From: Stenotrophomonas maltophilia
GTDB lineage: Bacteria; Pseudomonadota; Gammaproteobacteria; Xanthomonadales; Xanthomonadaceae
Direction: 5' to 3'
Assembly: GCA_002387845.1 (NCBI GenBank)
Contig: DGLB01000034.1
Location: 124,001-188,000 of the forward strand
Length of the DNA stretch: 64,000 bases
Shown: positions 45,821 to 54,478 of the stretch, piece after piece
How positions within the stretch are numbered: position 1 is the first letter of the stretch
How the letters are laid out: every line of letters starts with the position of its first letter
Notes under the pieces: model-generated
Told to the model about the DNA's origin: nothing
What the model saw: only the letters and a program-made list of their open reading frames with translations
The model's database searches: none
Position numbers and translations under genes: made by a program

Positions 45821-47212
45821 TTAGCTTGGCTGAAGCCTGTACCCGGGTGCCGCATGGCCGGGCCAAAGCTCATAGTCCACATCCGCGGTCTTCCTCCCAC
45901 CGTTTCGCGGACTTTCAGGAATACCAAGACCGCGCGCGGCGGCAATGCTCATTTCACCCACCAGTGTGGCTGGGCCGACGTCTGCTACCACGCATTCCAC
46001 GCTTCTACCATTGAAGCTGATGCGTGCCCGGCATCCAAGAACGATCCCTTCGACACCCTTGATGATCGAAGGCGGTACGACCAGGTACGGAACAGTCTCC
46101 GAGTCGACGTACGCAGCAGGATCATCCTTGCTCCTTCCCTTATGGAAGTAGGCTGTCTTGGAGGCGATCACTCCCTCAGGGAACACGACGGGCTGCCCGT
46201 CACCGCCGACGATCACAACGTGCCTGGCCCACTCGTGCTTGCAGACTACGCGGCCGTTTCGGATCACCAGTCCCGCGTTCGCAAGGTAGTCGCTCCCGGT
46301 GTCGCTTTCATTGTAGGCAACCCTGCCACCCCCTTGGCCATTCGCGCCGTCGGCGTCGATGTCTGCATCAGCCGTGAAGTGGACGCGTCCGTCGGCATCT
46401 TCCTTGATGACGCATTCGTAGTTGCCAACCCTGATCTTCGCGACGATTCTCGGGGATAACTGGGCGTCCAAACTGAACTCTACAGCCGGGGAGACTGCAT
46501 CTGAGGCGCAGTCGTCCTGAGGCTCTGGCCCGCTTCCGTTGACAAGGTCCACCTCCTGCAGGAATGCGGTCATGACGTGTCCGTCAACGAATCCGTCCCC
46601 TTGCAGGTCGACGCGTGCCCACTCACCATCGGGTCCATCGAACTCGCTTACTTCGACCAGATTTCCCGTGCCTACGGTAGAGAGCACGTCATACTCCGGG
46701 CCAGGGCCAGCACGTAGTCGAAGCCCGGGCCGGGCGGCCACCACATAGGTTCTGGGAATGCTCAGCTGGGTCGATCTCCACCCCGCTTCAGCTGCCTTTC
46801 GCAACCACTCCGGTGCGTTCGTGGAACTCCCTCCCGCGCCCCAGACGGCTTTTCCACCGTATCCCACGTGAATTGTGTCGGGCCCCATGTACCCAATACC
46901 TGCGCCAAAGCCTTGGGCGCCCAGTGCAGCGCAATGGGTAACGAACGCCTCGAACACCGGCAGGTCCGTTTGGTCTGTGAACTTCAGCGCACGTCCCTCA
47001 TTCAGAAGCTGCAGGTCTGCTGCCCGGCCCAGATCATGCCGCGTGGATCCCGTGCGCTTGCTACAGGTTCCCTTCGCGCATTGACCACCTGAGACGACGC
47101 GAACCATATCTATGCCAAGCCCATTGCAGGCCTGCTGAAGGAGGTTCTTCAATCTTGTCTCAATGGGGAGGTCTCGTGTTTTACCTGCCGTGTCCTCGAT
47201 TACTTCAGCCAT
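45821..47212 (-). CDS. Multidomain protein: M15-like peptidase, SH3, GH75-like
   Basis: A 463-residue protein. The first third (about 20-145) has STRHDLGRAADLQL and later DTIHVGYG, giving the H-D-H zinc site of M15/Hedgehog-type D-Ala-D-Ala peptidases. An SH3-like domain (about 165-230: LRLRAGPGPEYDVLSTVGTG) follows. The C-terminal part (about 280-460) resembles family 75 chitosanases, with ARISFNGRSVECVVADVGP and GEMSIAAARGLGIP. No signal peptide is visible from the AGGAG-supported ATG at 47212. A cell-wall or surface-polysaccharide target is likely. Confidence 0.72.
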   Translation of the reverse strand: MAEVIEDTAGKTRDLPIETRLKNLLQQACNGLGIDMVRVVSGGQCAKGTCSKRTGSTRHDLGRAADLQLLNEGRALKFTDQTDLPVFEAFVTHCAALGAQGFGAGIGYMGPDTIHVGYGGKAVWGAGGSSTNAPEWLRKAAEAGWRSTQLSIPRTYVVAARPGLRLRAGPGPEYDVLSTVGTGNLVEVSEFDGPDGEWARVDLQGDGFVDGHVMTAFLQEVDLVNGSGPEPQDDCASDAVSPAVEFSLDAQLSPRIVAKIRVGNYECVIKEDADGRVHFTADADIDADGANGQGGGRVAYNESDTGSDYLANAGLVIRNGRVVCKHEWARHVVIVGGDGQPVVFPEGVIASKTAYFHKGRSKDDPAAYVDSETVPYLVVPPSIIKGVEGIVLGCRARISFNGRSVECVVADVGPATLVGEMSIAAARGLGIPESPRNGGRKTADVDYELWPGHAAPGYRLQPS

Positions 47213-47368
47213 GCCACGCACTCCTGTGTTGACAGTTCTTCCATGAGAAAACGTCGTAGGGAAGCGTGGCCGGACAGCCAAAGTCTGTAACATTTCGCAC
47301 GAAGTGGCCGGGCAGCCAACAGGGGTATACTTCGGCCTCAATCATGATCCAGCTCGGATTACAGCCCT

Positions 47369-48121
47369 ATGCGTCTAACTGCAGCCGCCAGTTCGCTTGT
47401 CGTTCTACTGACCATGGCCTCCTCCGTCCCGGTCTCTGCGGCAGAAACTGATGTGTTCGGAATCAAACTAGGGGCACCCTTGGCGCTGCCCGTTTGCGAA
47501 CTATCCTTGCCTGCTCCAGCTGCCCGCAGTAGCAGCAAAGGAGCTGGGAGCAGGGCGTTCAACAAGCTGATGGCCCCGCCGCCGGAGCCGCTGAAGGCCA
47601 CCCCGCCGGCAACAGGGGTGTGCGTCGCGCCCGGCACGACAAACATGGCCGTGGGCAACACCGAGTTCGGGCCAGGCGAATACGGCTACCTGATCTTCGC
47701 CACGGAGCAGTTCCCGGCGTGGGTTGCGCCCATTGGCATGTCGATCGGCGCGGGCGCAGGCGACGCCTTTTCGCTGGAAGGTGCCGGCGGCCTGGTTCTG
47801 CTGCACGACGGGCGTGTGATCGCCTTGCGCTTCAACACCACAGGGTTCGAGGCGCAGCCGCGTGTCATGGAGCTGCTCAAGCGGAAGTTCGGTTCGCCCA
47901 CTTCACAGAAAGCCGTGGCTTGGAACAACGCTCTGGGCGGCAGCCGCGAGTCGGTTTCCGCGCAATGGCGCAAAGCAGATTTCTTTGCGGATTACTCTTC
48001 GGTCGTGCAAACGCAGGGCGTGCAGACACAAGGGCTGTCGGGCGGGATCGGATTCCTCAACATCGGCAATGACCAGGGGCAGAAAGTGCTGCAACCTGCC
48101 AGCAAAGAAGCGGAGTTCTAG
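47369..48121 (+). CDS. Exported protein of unknown function
   Basis: A 250-residue protein with a signal peptide (about 1-24, ending PVSAAE). The rest (FGIKLGAPLALPVC, EYGYLIFATEQFPAWVAPIG, DGRVIALRFNTTGFEAQPRV, LLKRKFGSPTSQKAV) resembles periplasmic hypothetical proteins that fold as small alpha/beta domains with a FG(I)-x-LG start. Function unknown. It is divergent from the M15-like gene and the first of three exported-protein genes on the plus strand. No ribosome site of note. Confidence 0.7.
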   Translation: MRLTAAASSLVVLLTMASSVPVSAAETDVFGIKLGAPLALPVCELSLPAPAARSSSKGAGSRAFNKLMAPPPEPLKATPPATGVCVAPGTTNMAVGNTEFGPGEYGYLIFATEQFPAWVAPIGMSIGAGAGDAFSLEGAGGLVLLHDGRVIALRFNTTGFEAQPRVMELLKRKFGSPTSQKAVAWNNALGGSRESVSAQWRKADFFADYSSVVQTQGVQTQGLSGGIGFLNIGNDQGQKVLQPASKEAEF

Positions 48122-48224
48122 AGGGCTGACGGCGTTCTCGCGAAGCGGCATTTCATTGGCGCGATATGTTGCCAAGATCAGTATCATGTAGCGATGAATT
48201 GGCATTGAAACTCAGGGGGAGTTG

Positions 48225-48827
48225 ATGCGACTTAAGCATGTTGTTGCCTTTCTCGTTGCCGTTCCTTTGGCGGCCCATGGCCAGCAATCGGGCATTGCAC
48301 CGGGTTCGGAACCGGAGCGTGTGCGCGACGTCATGGTGTTTGCGGGTACCGCGCACTATCCGCAGGAGCTGGCAGACAAAGGCGTTCAAGGTACTGCGGT
48401 TCTCTCGACCGAGGTTCGTGTCGACGGGACGTTCGGTCCTTCAGTCCTTGTCGAGTCATCGGGTTCGCCCGAACTTGATGCGACCGCGGTGGCCCTGGCA
48501 AGCACCCTGAAAGCCAACCGACAGGAGGTTGCGAAGCCGGTTCTTCTGCCGATCGTTTTCTACAAGGATGGAATGAGCAACCTCCATTTGAAGACATGCG
48601 CAGAGTTCAACGCCGATCAGGCATATTTCGCAGCCACCTTTCCCTCCAGGCCGGTTGGAGACATGAACATCTTCAAGATGGCTACGGCCGCGGTAGTGGC
48701 CATCAACGGCATCAACATGTCCTCAATCGGTAAGCTGAATTCTGCTCCGCAGAAGACTGCGGAAGCCTGCGCAAAGCGACCGAAACGCTTGTTCCTGGAA
48801 GAGTTCTTGGCGAGCACTAAAAGTTGA
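48225..48827 (+). CDS. Exported TonB-C-terminal-domain-like protein
   Basis: A 200-residue protein with a signal peptide (MRLKHVVAFLVAVPLAAHGQ) and a TonB C-terminal-type domain (about 45-125: YPQELADKGVQGTAVLSTEV followed by RVDGTFGPSVLVESSGSPEL). It lacks the N-terminal anchor and proline-rich spacer of true TonB, so it is a periplasmic relative rather than an energy transducer. AGGGGGAG precedes the ATG at 48225. The stop overlaps the next gene's ATG (TGATG). Confidence 0.75.
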   Translation: MRLKHVVAFLVAVPLAAHGQQSGIAPGSEPERVRDVMVFAGTAHYPQELADKGVQGTAVLSTEVRVDGTFGPSVLVESSGSPELDATAVALASTLKANRQEVAKPVLLPIVFYKDGMSNLHLKTCAEFNADQAYFAATFPSRPVGDMNIFKMATAAVVAINGINMSSIGKLNSAPQKTAEACAKRPKRLFLEEFLASTKS

Positions 48828-50713
48828 TGTTCACCCTGATGCCCCGTAGCCAGGGGCGGCGGAAGGACCTTGCACTGGGTACGTTTCTCGCCTTGCCGAT
48901 GGCCCTGCCAGTTGCCCACGCATCCCAGCCCGTCACCTTCGTTCTTCAGGCCAGTGGCTTCGAATCTGGAATAGTGGCGGATGACCAGGGACGGCTGGTG
49001 CAGAATGCGCCGGGACGGGTCGAGCAACTCACCCCGGACCGGTGGGTGGCGGTAGACCACGACAACAACCAAAGCGCGTGGTTCGACGCGGACGGCCGCG
49101 TTTCCGTGAGGGGCCCGTATATCGAGATCCGCTCGCCGGCCTTCGTGAGGAATGTGGACGATCCTGACCAGAGCCCGTTGTTCGTTGCCTGGTCGCGGGC
49201 CGGCGTTGGTCTGCTGCGTGCCGATGGAAGTACCTTCATCGCATGGCAGCCGGGGCAGGGCAGGTGGACGAGGACCGCACATGCCCAACGCTACAGCTGG
49301 CGGTCAACTGAGGGTGAACGCATCTTCGACCAGCATGGAAAAGTGCGCCTTGCGCTGACAGCCAATGAACTCCGGGTCGCAGGTCCATTCCCGGGCCGCA
49401 CCGAGTATCTGGTCTGCGACCCCGCTACCACCGACCCCTGCGCGCTGCGCGACGAAACCGGTGGCGTGGTGTGGACGGCACCGGTCGGAGATCTTCAGCC
49501 ATTGGCAACGGGCGGCTGGTTGGGCCGGCAGGGGAGTGCCTGGCGTCAGCTCGACGCGCTCGGCCAACCGACCGGTGATACGACTCGCGTCTATGTGGAG
49601 GGGCTCTTCTACGGCCTCAAGCTCACCTCGGCAGATGATGAAGCACCCGCCTGGCCACGCTGGATGGTCGAGTACCGTGTAGAACGCGAGGACGCCGAGG
49701 GCGCTTTCATTGATCCGAACAGCGCTGTGGGCGGCCTGATGCATTCCGACGGACGCTTCTTTCCCGTACCGGGTGCCACGGCAGGCAAGGAGGTCTGTCC
49801 CGGCGTGTGGCGTTACGCGATGCCCGGCGAAGCTCAACTGGGCGACGACAAAGGGAAGCTGATGGGGCCGTTCCCAGCGTTCTCATGGAATGCGGTGGAC
49901 GCGCACCCGGAGCTTCGGTTGGCGGTGTATGAGAATGGCCAGCAGGCGCTGGTGGATTGCAGCGGGCGACAAGCCATCGACGCCCCGGCACTGGACCGCA
50001 TCACCTCGGTGCCCAGCGGCATGATCGGCACGCTGGCGGGCGAACCGGAGCCGCGCCTGTGGCTGGACGCTGACCTGCAGCTGCATCTACTGCCCAAGGG
50101 CAGCGTCATCGAGGAGTCCAGCCATGATGGTGCCCTGGTTCTTGTGACAACGGGTAGCGGGCTTCGTTTGTACAACCTGAAGCAAGGACGCTTCGTCGGC
50201 GCCGTGATGCAATCCGCCGAACTGCTGCAGACCGGCGCGAGGTTTCTGCGAGACGGCTACTACGGATTCGTAGACGCGGAGGGGAATGAGCGCTTGCCTC
50301 CCCGCTACAACGGCATCAACTCCTGGGGAGAAGACCGTCTATGGACCTGGCGTTATCTGGAAGACGGCGGTTCGAACCAGATCCAGGCGTCCCTGCATCG
50401 CCTGGATGGGTCGGTGATCAAGAAATGGAACGGTGCCACCGCGAGCGACAGCCCAATACTGCGCGATCTTCCAGACCAGGGGCCCGTCACGCACTTGATC
50501 GGCCCCACCCTCGACACCGCGCAGGGCCGGTATTTCGGCCAGCAGTGGGTCGACCGCGAAGGCCGCACACTGTTTCTGGCCATGCATTGCCAGCGTGAGG
50601 TGAGGGAGGACGAGGGTGGGGTGATCGAGGCGTCGAGCGGAGAAGTGAGGCGGCACGGAAAGCACTGTGAGATTCCGGATGACGTGCGGGCTGCAATGGG
50701 TGCGGCGCGGTAG
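48827..50713 (+). CDS. Exported WG-repeat-like protein
   Basis: A 628-residue protein with an N-terminal signal-type segment (about 15-34) and degenerate repeats with the pattern G-(aromatic)-x-D-x-(E/D)-G-x-x-x-(L/F)-(P/R), for example YYGFVDAEGNERLPPRYNGI and GIVADDQGRLV, as in WG / KWG repeat proteins. These are beta-propeller-like surface proteins of unknown function. It is coupled to the preceding TonB-C-like gene. The ligand is not known. Confidence 0.72.
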   Translation: MFTLMPRSQGRRKDLALGTFLALPMALPVAHASQPVTFVLQASGFESGIVADDQGRLVQNAPGRVEQLTPDRWVAVDHDNNQSAWFDADGRVSVRGPYIEIRSPAFVRNVDDPDQSPLFVAWSRAGVGLLRADGSTFIAWQPGQGRWTRTAHAQRYSWRSTEGERIFDQHGKVRLALTANELRVAGPFPGRTEYLVCDPATTDPCALRDETGGVVWTAPVGDLQPLATGGWLGRQGSAWRQLDALGQPTGDTTRVYVEGLFYGLKLTSADDEAPAWPRWMVEYRVEREDAEGAFIDPNSAVGGLMHSDGRFFPVPGATAGKEVCPGVWRYAMPGEAQLGDDKGKLMGPFPAFSWNAVDAHPELRLAVYENGQQALVDCSGRQAIDAPALDRITSVPSGMIGTLAGEPEPRLWLDADLQLHLLPKGSVIEESSHDGALVLVTTGSGLRLYNLKQGRFVGAVMQSAELLQTGARFLRDGYYGFVDAEGNERLPPRYNGINSWGEDRLWTWRYLEDGGSNQIQASLHRLDGSVIKKWNGATASDSPILRDLPDQGPVTHLIGPTLDTAQGRYFGQQWVDREGRTLFLAMHCQREVREDEGGVIEASSGEVRRHGKHCEIPDDVRAAMGAAR

Positions 50714-50747
50714 AGCGCGCGTCTTCGCCGTGCGGCGCGCATACCCC

Positions 50748-51497
50748 TCATCTCCACGGGTCGTTGTTCACTTCCACGAACAGGGTGGGCAGGGTCAGCA
50801 ATGGATCGCCGATCTTCCCGATCTGAATGTCCAGATTGGCGGGCAGGGCGTTGCCCGCGTCCTGCAACAGCCGTTCGCAACGCTGCTGAAAGTTGGCGTC
50901 CAGTCGGCTGCGCGGCTGCAGGTAGCAGGAAAAGCGGGGCTGGTCGCGCCACGCCGGGGGCACTACCGTGTACTCGGTGGTGCCCAGTGCGAACAACGGG
51001 GCGTACGGCTGGTCGGGCAGGGGCACTGTGACCTGCTGGGCGTCCATGGATTTCTGGCCAGGAATATCGATGGCCCATGCCTCGAGACGATGGCGGCCGG
51101 GCACGGGGCCGACGTTGCCGTTAAGCGCGCCTTTGAGCAGAGTCAGCGCGCCGTCCACGTCGAGCCCGTGGCGCTGCAGATCGCCGGTGTTGAGCATCAG
51201 CCACAACTGGACGGGCCCTTCCACCGGCCCGGCGGCGTGCGCGATGTCGGCAGGGGCAAGCAGGGGCAGCACCTGGGTGCTCACCATCGACGCCAATTCC
51301 GTGGCATCGCGTTCCCGGCTGGTCACGGTGAGGAACAGTTCGGGGGTGATCTGCGGCCCCAACGGCAGGAGGCTGGGCGCGATGGGGGTAGCGGGTGCCA
51401 CAGCGGGAACTACCGAGCATCCCAGCGGCAAAAGTGCTGTACCGGCGAGTGCCGCCTGCAGCAGTCTTCTTCGCTGCATCGAAGGGTTATCGTCCAT
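50748..51497 (-). CDS. Lipoprotein of unknown function
   Basis: A 249-residue protein that starts MDDNPSMQRRRLLQAALAGT and continues LLPLGCSV, a lipoprotein signal with a Tat-like RRR. The first methionine (ATG at 51497) or the second (51479) could be used. The mature part contains QITPELFLTVTSRERDATEL and QVLPLLAPADIA, without a recognisable enzyme motif. Relatives are annotated as conserved hypothetical lipoproteins. It lies 70 bases downstream of the Mrr-type nuclease gene on the same strand. Confidence 0.65.
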   Translation of the reverse strand: MDDNPSMQRRRLLQAALAGTALLPLGCSVVPAVAPATPIAPSLLPLGPQITPELFLTVTSRERDATELASMVSTQVLPLLAPADIAHAAGPVEGPVQLWLMLNTGDLQRHGLDVDGALTLLKGALNGNVGPVPGRHRLEAWAIDIPGQKSMDAQQVTVPLPDQPYAPLFALGTTEYTVVPPAWRDQPRFSCYLQPRSRLDANFQQRCERLLQDAGNALPANLDIQIGKIGDPLLTLPTLFVEVNNDPWR

Positions 51498-51567
51498 ACG
51501 CAAGTGTAGCGTCCCGAGGCAGCAAGACGCCCGTGCGGTTATGGTGCAGATAGTGCAAGTGCCACGA

Positions 51568-52401
51568 TCAGGCGATCTGCGCCGTTCCACGGCAACGCGG
51601 GAACTGACTGCAGCCTTGGAACTGCTCGCCAGTTCGGCGGTTGGTTCTTGGGACCAGCGGGCTTCCACACTGCGGGCATTCCACCGCCGGTAGTTTCGCC
51701 GCCCTGGTGGGCCGCAGTGTTGGCTCCGTGCGCGACAGGGGTGACTGAGGCCTTGCTGCCGGGCCTTGCGTCGCACGGATCATGGCGAGCAACTCTTCTC
51801 CGCTGATCAGATGGATCGACTTTCCTGCTGCGAATGCCTGGGCGTCGCGAGTGAATGCTCCCGTACAAACAATCTTCACTTCTTCGGCGCCGTGGTGCGC
51901 CAGCACACCTGCCATTTCACGCACCACGCTGACGCCAATCTGACGGCGCTTCCATTGCTTGCACTGCACAAGCACCTTCCGGCCGTGCTTGCGCAGGATC
52001 AGATCGATGCCGCCATCTGGGCCGCCCAATCCGGTTTCTTCCACCGCGTACCCCTGGCGACGGAAGGCCTCACCTACCAGCAGCTCGAACTCGTGCCAGC
52101 TGCCGGAAACCAGGTTGTCCAAAGTTCTGCAGGTATCCAGAAGCCTCCGGCGGCGACGTGCGCCGAGGTGGGAGACAAGGGCGGCGATCCAGCAAAGCGC
52201 CAGAACCAGCCAGGCGAGAGGAGCGAGCAGGGGGCCCAGGCTGGTGCCCAGCCCCTGCGCCAATGCTCCGCCGTGACTGGAGAACCACCATGCGGGCAGG
52301 TATCGGATTGCAAAGAAACCGAGCACGCCGGCGATGATGCCGACGGGCCATGGCAGGCCGGCCAGCGCCGCGAATCCGTCCGTGTTTCGTCTGCGCGCCA
52401 T
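51568..52401 (-). CDS. Membrane-anchored Mrr-type endonuclease with topoisomerase zinc finger
   Basis: A 277-residue protein. Two N-terminal membrane segments (about 16-36 and 55-80) are followed by a restriction-endonuclease Mrr-type domain (about 95-210) with E104, D133 (GGIDL) and Q146-x-K148 (QCKQW), the PD-(D/E)xK active site in its Q-x-K variant. At the C-terminus a topoisomerase C4 zinc finger starts CPQCGSPLVPR and continues GCSQFPRC. GGAGGAT lies upstream of the ATG at 52401. Such membrane Mrr proteins are widespread; whether they restrict foreign DNA is not settled. Confidence 0.85.
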   Translation of the reverse strand: MARRRNTDGFAALAGLPWPVGIIAGVLGFFAIRYLPAWWFSSHGGALAQGLGTSLGPLLAPLAWLVLALCWIAALVSHLGARRRRRLLDTCRTLDNLVSGSWHEFELLVGEAFRRQGYAVEETGLGGPDGGIDLILRKHGRKVLVQCKQWKRRQIGVSVVREMAGVLAHHGAEEVKIVCTGAFTRDAQAFAAGKSIHLISGEELLAMIRATQGPAARPQSPLSRTEPTLRPTRAAKLPAVECPQCGSPLVPRTNRRTGEQFQGCSQFPRCRGTAQIA

Positions 52402-52450
52402 GCGAGATCCTCCGCTCGGGAGGCCAAGATAACGAAAGGTGGAAGTGCTG

Positions 52451-52735
52451 TCAGCAGCTCACGTGAGCCACCACTACGTCACCATGCAGGTACGGCTCAA
52501 GTGCCTCCATGAACCGCGCATGGTCATTGCTCGGCTCGAAGCCCTCGACGTGCGCGGCCAGATCGCGCCACGTCACCTCCAGCAGATACAGGCTCTGATC
52601 GTCGAGCGTGGGCACCAACCGGTGCCCAAGATAACCGTCAGCACGCAGCAGCAGAGGGGCTGCCTCCTTGAAGGCAGCCTCGAACGCCATTTCGCTACCC
52701 GGCTGCAGGCGGAGCAGGGCAAGTTCGGTAATCAC
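52451..52735 (-). CDS. Antibiotic biosynthesis monooxygenase (ABM) domain protein
   Basis: A 94-residue protein that begins with GTG and reads ITELALLRLQPGSEMAFEAA. It has the ABM dimeric alpha/beta-barrel pattern, with HRLVPTLDDQSLYLLEVTW and the helix DHARFMEALEPYL. Members range from quinol monooxygenases to haem-degrading enzymes; the residues here do not specify one. It overlaps the stop of the oxidoreductase gene (GTGA) and forms an operon with it under the TetR-type operator. Confidence 0.82.
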   Translation of the reverse strand: MITELALLRLQPGSEMAFEAAFKEAAPLLLRADGYLGHRLVPTLDDQSLYLLEVTWRDLAAHVEGFEPSNDHARFMEALEPYLHGDVVVAHVSC

Positions 52736-53715
52736 GCACCACCCGCCACATCAATCGCCACCTTACCGCGCAGCCCATGCTGGGTGCCGTTCTCCAGCAG
52801 GTGATGGGCATCGCCCATTCGCGCCAGCGGCAGCACCGCGCCAATCACCGGCTTCACCTGACCGCGCTCCACCAGCCTCGTCAGCGCATCCAGCTTGCCC
52901 CGATTCTGGCGGGTGAACACGAAATGGTAGGCCGCGTTCTTGCCCCAGGCCTCAACCAGGTTCTGCGGCGTGGCGATGTCCACCAGGCTGACCACGCGGC
53001 CGCCGTCGGCCAGTGCGAGCGGACTACGGGAGAGGGTGTCGCCGCCGATGGTGTCGAACACCACATTGGCCCCTTCGCCCCGGGTGATCTCGGCCACCGC
53101 ATCCACGTAATCCGTGGTGGTGAAGTCGATGGCTTCGTCGGCACCCAGCTCGCGAACGAAGGCATGGTCCTGCGTCCGGGCGGTGGTAAGCACACGTGCG
53201 CCCATCGCTTTGGCCACCTGGATGGCCAGCGTCCCGACGCCGCCGGCACCGCCGTGGATCAACACCGTTTCGCCAGCTGCCAGCTGGGCGCGGGTGGAGA
53301 ACGCTTCCCACACGGTACCGCCCGCCAGGGTCAGGCTGGCCGCTTCGAGGTGGCTCAGGTTCTCGGGCTTGCGGCCCACCAGCTCCACATCGGCCACGTG
53401 CTGCTCGGCGTAGGAACCCCAGCCGCCGAAGATCTTCGGGGTGTAGTACACGGCATCGCCGACGGCGAATTCAGTGACGTCCGAGCCGATCTCCTCGATG
53501 ACCCCGGAAATGTCGTGGCCGATGATGGCGGGCAGGGGAACGTAGGCGGTGTAGTCGCCCCGGCGGATCTGGTAGTCCAACGGGTTCACCGCGGTGGCAT
53601 GCACGCGCACCCGCACCTGGCGCGCCCCCACGTCGGGCACGGCCACATCCCGCAGTTCAAATGCATCGCTGCCGCCGAAGCGGGTCAGCACCATGGCTTT
53701 CATTGTGTTGCTCAT
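52732..53715 (-). CDS. NAD(P)-dependent quinone oxidoreductase, zinc-lacking MDR
   Basis: A 327-residue medium-chain reductase. The N-terminal catalytic fold (KAMVLTRFGGSDAFELRDVA, GHDISGVIEEIG) and the cofactor motif IHGGAGGVGTLAIQ are typical of zeta-crystallin/quinone reductase-like enzymes. It lacks the cysteine zinc ligands. The ATG at 53715 agrees with the usual family length. The downstream ABM gene is coupled. The divergent tetR gene is 188 bases upstream, so the regulator probably represses this operon. Confidence 0.87.
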   Translation of the reverse strand: MSNTMKAMVLTRFGGSDAFELRDVAVPDVGARQVRVRVHATAVNPLDYQIRRGDYTAYVPLPAIIGHDISGVIEEIGSDVTEFAVGDAVYYTPKIFGGWGSYAEQHVADVELVGRKPENLSHLEAASLTLAGGTVWEAFSTRAQLAAGETVLIHGGAGGVGTLAIQVAKAMGARVLTTARTQDHAFVRELGADEAIDFTTTDYVDAVAEITRGEGANVVFDTIGGDTLSRSPLALADGGRVVSLVDIATPQNLVEAWGKNAAYHFVFTRQNRGKLDALTRLVERGQVKPVIGAVLPLARMGDAHHLLENGTQHGLRGKVAIDVAGGA

Positions 53716-53813
53716 GAGGGGGAGTCCTTGTGTGTACCGAGCCACGTGTGTGGCGGTGCGACATGCTCCCCTTGGCAGGCGGTGGCCGGTAGCCAGCCAC
53801 GGGTGGAATCACT

Positions 53814-53830
53814 TTCAACGATTCGTTGAA
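53814..53830. promoter_or_regulatory. Candidate TetR operator
   Basis: TTCAACGATTCGTTGAA is a perfect palindrome (8-base arms, 1-base centre). It lies between the divergent oxidoreductase and tetR genes and overlaps TTGAAA, a good -35 hexamer for the minus-strand oxidoreductase gene (complement of 53813-53818). This is the expected layout for TetR repression. Confidence 0.6.
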
Positions 53831-53845
53831 GCTGCCCGGATCGGC

Positions 53846-53873
53846 TTTACAACCTCAGCCCGGCATTTATAAT
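53846..53873 (+). promoter_or_regulatory. Sigma-70 promoter of the tetR gene
   Basis: TTTACA (53846-53851) and TATAAT (53868-53873) are 16 bases apart, a near-consensus sigma-70 pair, 30 bases upstream of the tetR start. A weak inverted repeat (53870-53887, 6 of 9 pairs) follows the -10 box. Confidence 0.65.
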
Positions 53874-53903
53874 CGACCGGATGGTTAAATATGGAGTCCA
53901 GTC

Positions 53904-54452
53904 ATGGGCCGCCCCAAAAGCATTGATCCGCAGCAGGTGCTGGACGCCGCAGAGCGCGTGGTGGCGCAGGTAGGCGCGGCACGCCTGACCCTCGACGCTG
54001 TCGCTGCCGAGGCCCAGGTGAGCAAGGCTTCGGTGGTGTACGACTTCCAGTCCAAGGCCGGTCTCATCCAGGCGGTAGTGGAGCGCGCGGTCGCCCGCGA
54101 CAACGCCTTCAACCGCGAGGCGGCGCAGGGGTTTGAGCAGGATGCGCTGTTGCGCGGGCGCATTGCCGCAGCGGCCCAGCCGTTCCCTGAGGCCTTCCAG
54201 CCGGTGGCCTTGGCGCTGTGCGCCGCCATGGCGCAGGACCCTCAACTACGCGCGCCCATCCAGCACAACCAGGCCGAAATTCTGGCCGAGATCAAGCAGC
54301 AGGCGCGTCACCCGCGCAGCGCGTTGCTGGCCTACCTGGCGCTTGAAGGCCTGAAGCTGCTGGAGTCACTGGACTACGTCCAGTGGCCAGCCGCCCAGCG
54401 CAAGCAACTGCTGAAAGACATCGCCGCGTTGGTCGACACACCGCCACGCTGA
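53904..54452 (+). CDS. TetR-family transcriptional regulator
   Basis: A 182-residue regulator with the N-terminal TetR helix-turn-helix (about 8-52: LDAAERVVAQVGAARLTLDA, then AAEAQVSKASVVYDFQSKAG) and a helical ligand-binding domain that I cannot assign. GGAG precedes the ATG at 53904. The gene is divergent from the oxidoreductase/ABM operon, with a palindromic operator in the gap, and it is 26 bases upstream of the epimerase-like gene, which is probably in the same transcript. Confidence 0.88.
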   Translation: MGRPKSIDPQQVLDAAERVVAQVGAARLTLDAVAAEAQVSKASVVYDFQSKAGLIQAVVERAVARDNAFNREAAQGFEQDALLRGRIAAAAQPFPEAFQPVALALCAAMAQDPQLRAPIQHNQAEILAEIKQQARHPRSALLAYLALEGLKLLESLDYVQWPAAQRKQLLKDIAALVDTPPR

Positions 54453-54478
54453 CCCCACTCCCTCCCGAGGTACCCCCG

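Noticed and set aside
45604..45945. A 113-residue minus-strand frame
   Set aside because: It overlaps the 3' end of the M15-like gene, has no ribosome site and no recognisable pattern. The stretch 45579-45820 is otherwise empty.
50714..50747. GCGCGC-containing hairpin between convergent genes
   Set aside because: Only a 6-bp self-complementary stem with a 14-base loop; too weak in GC-rich DNA to call a terminator.
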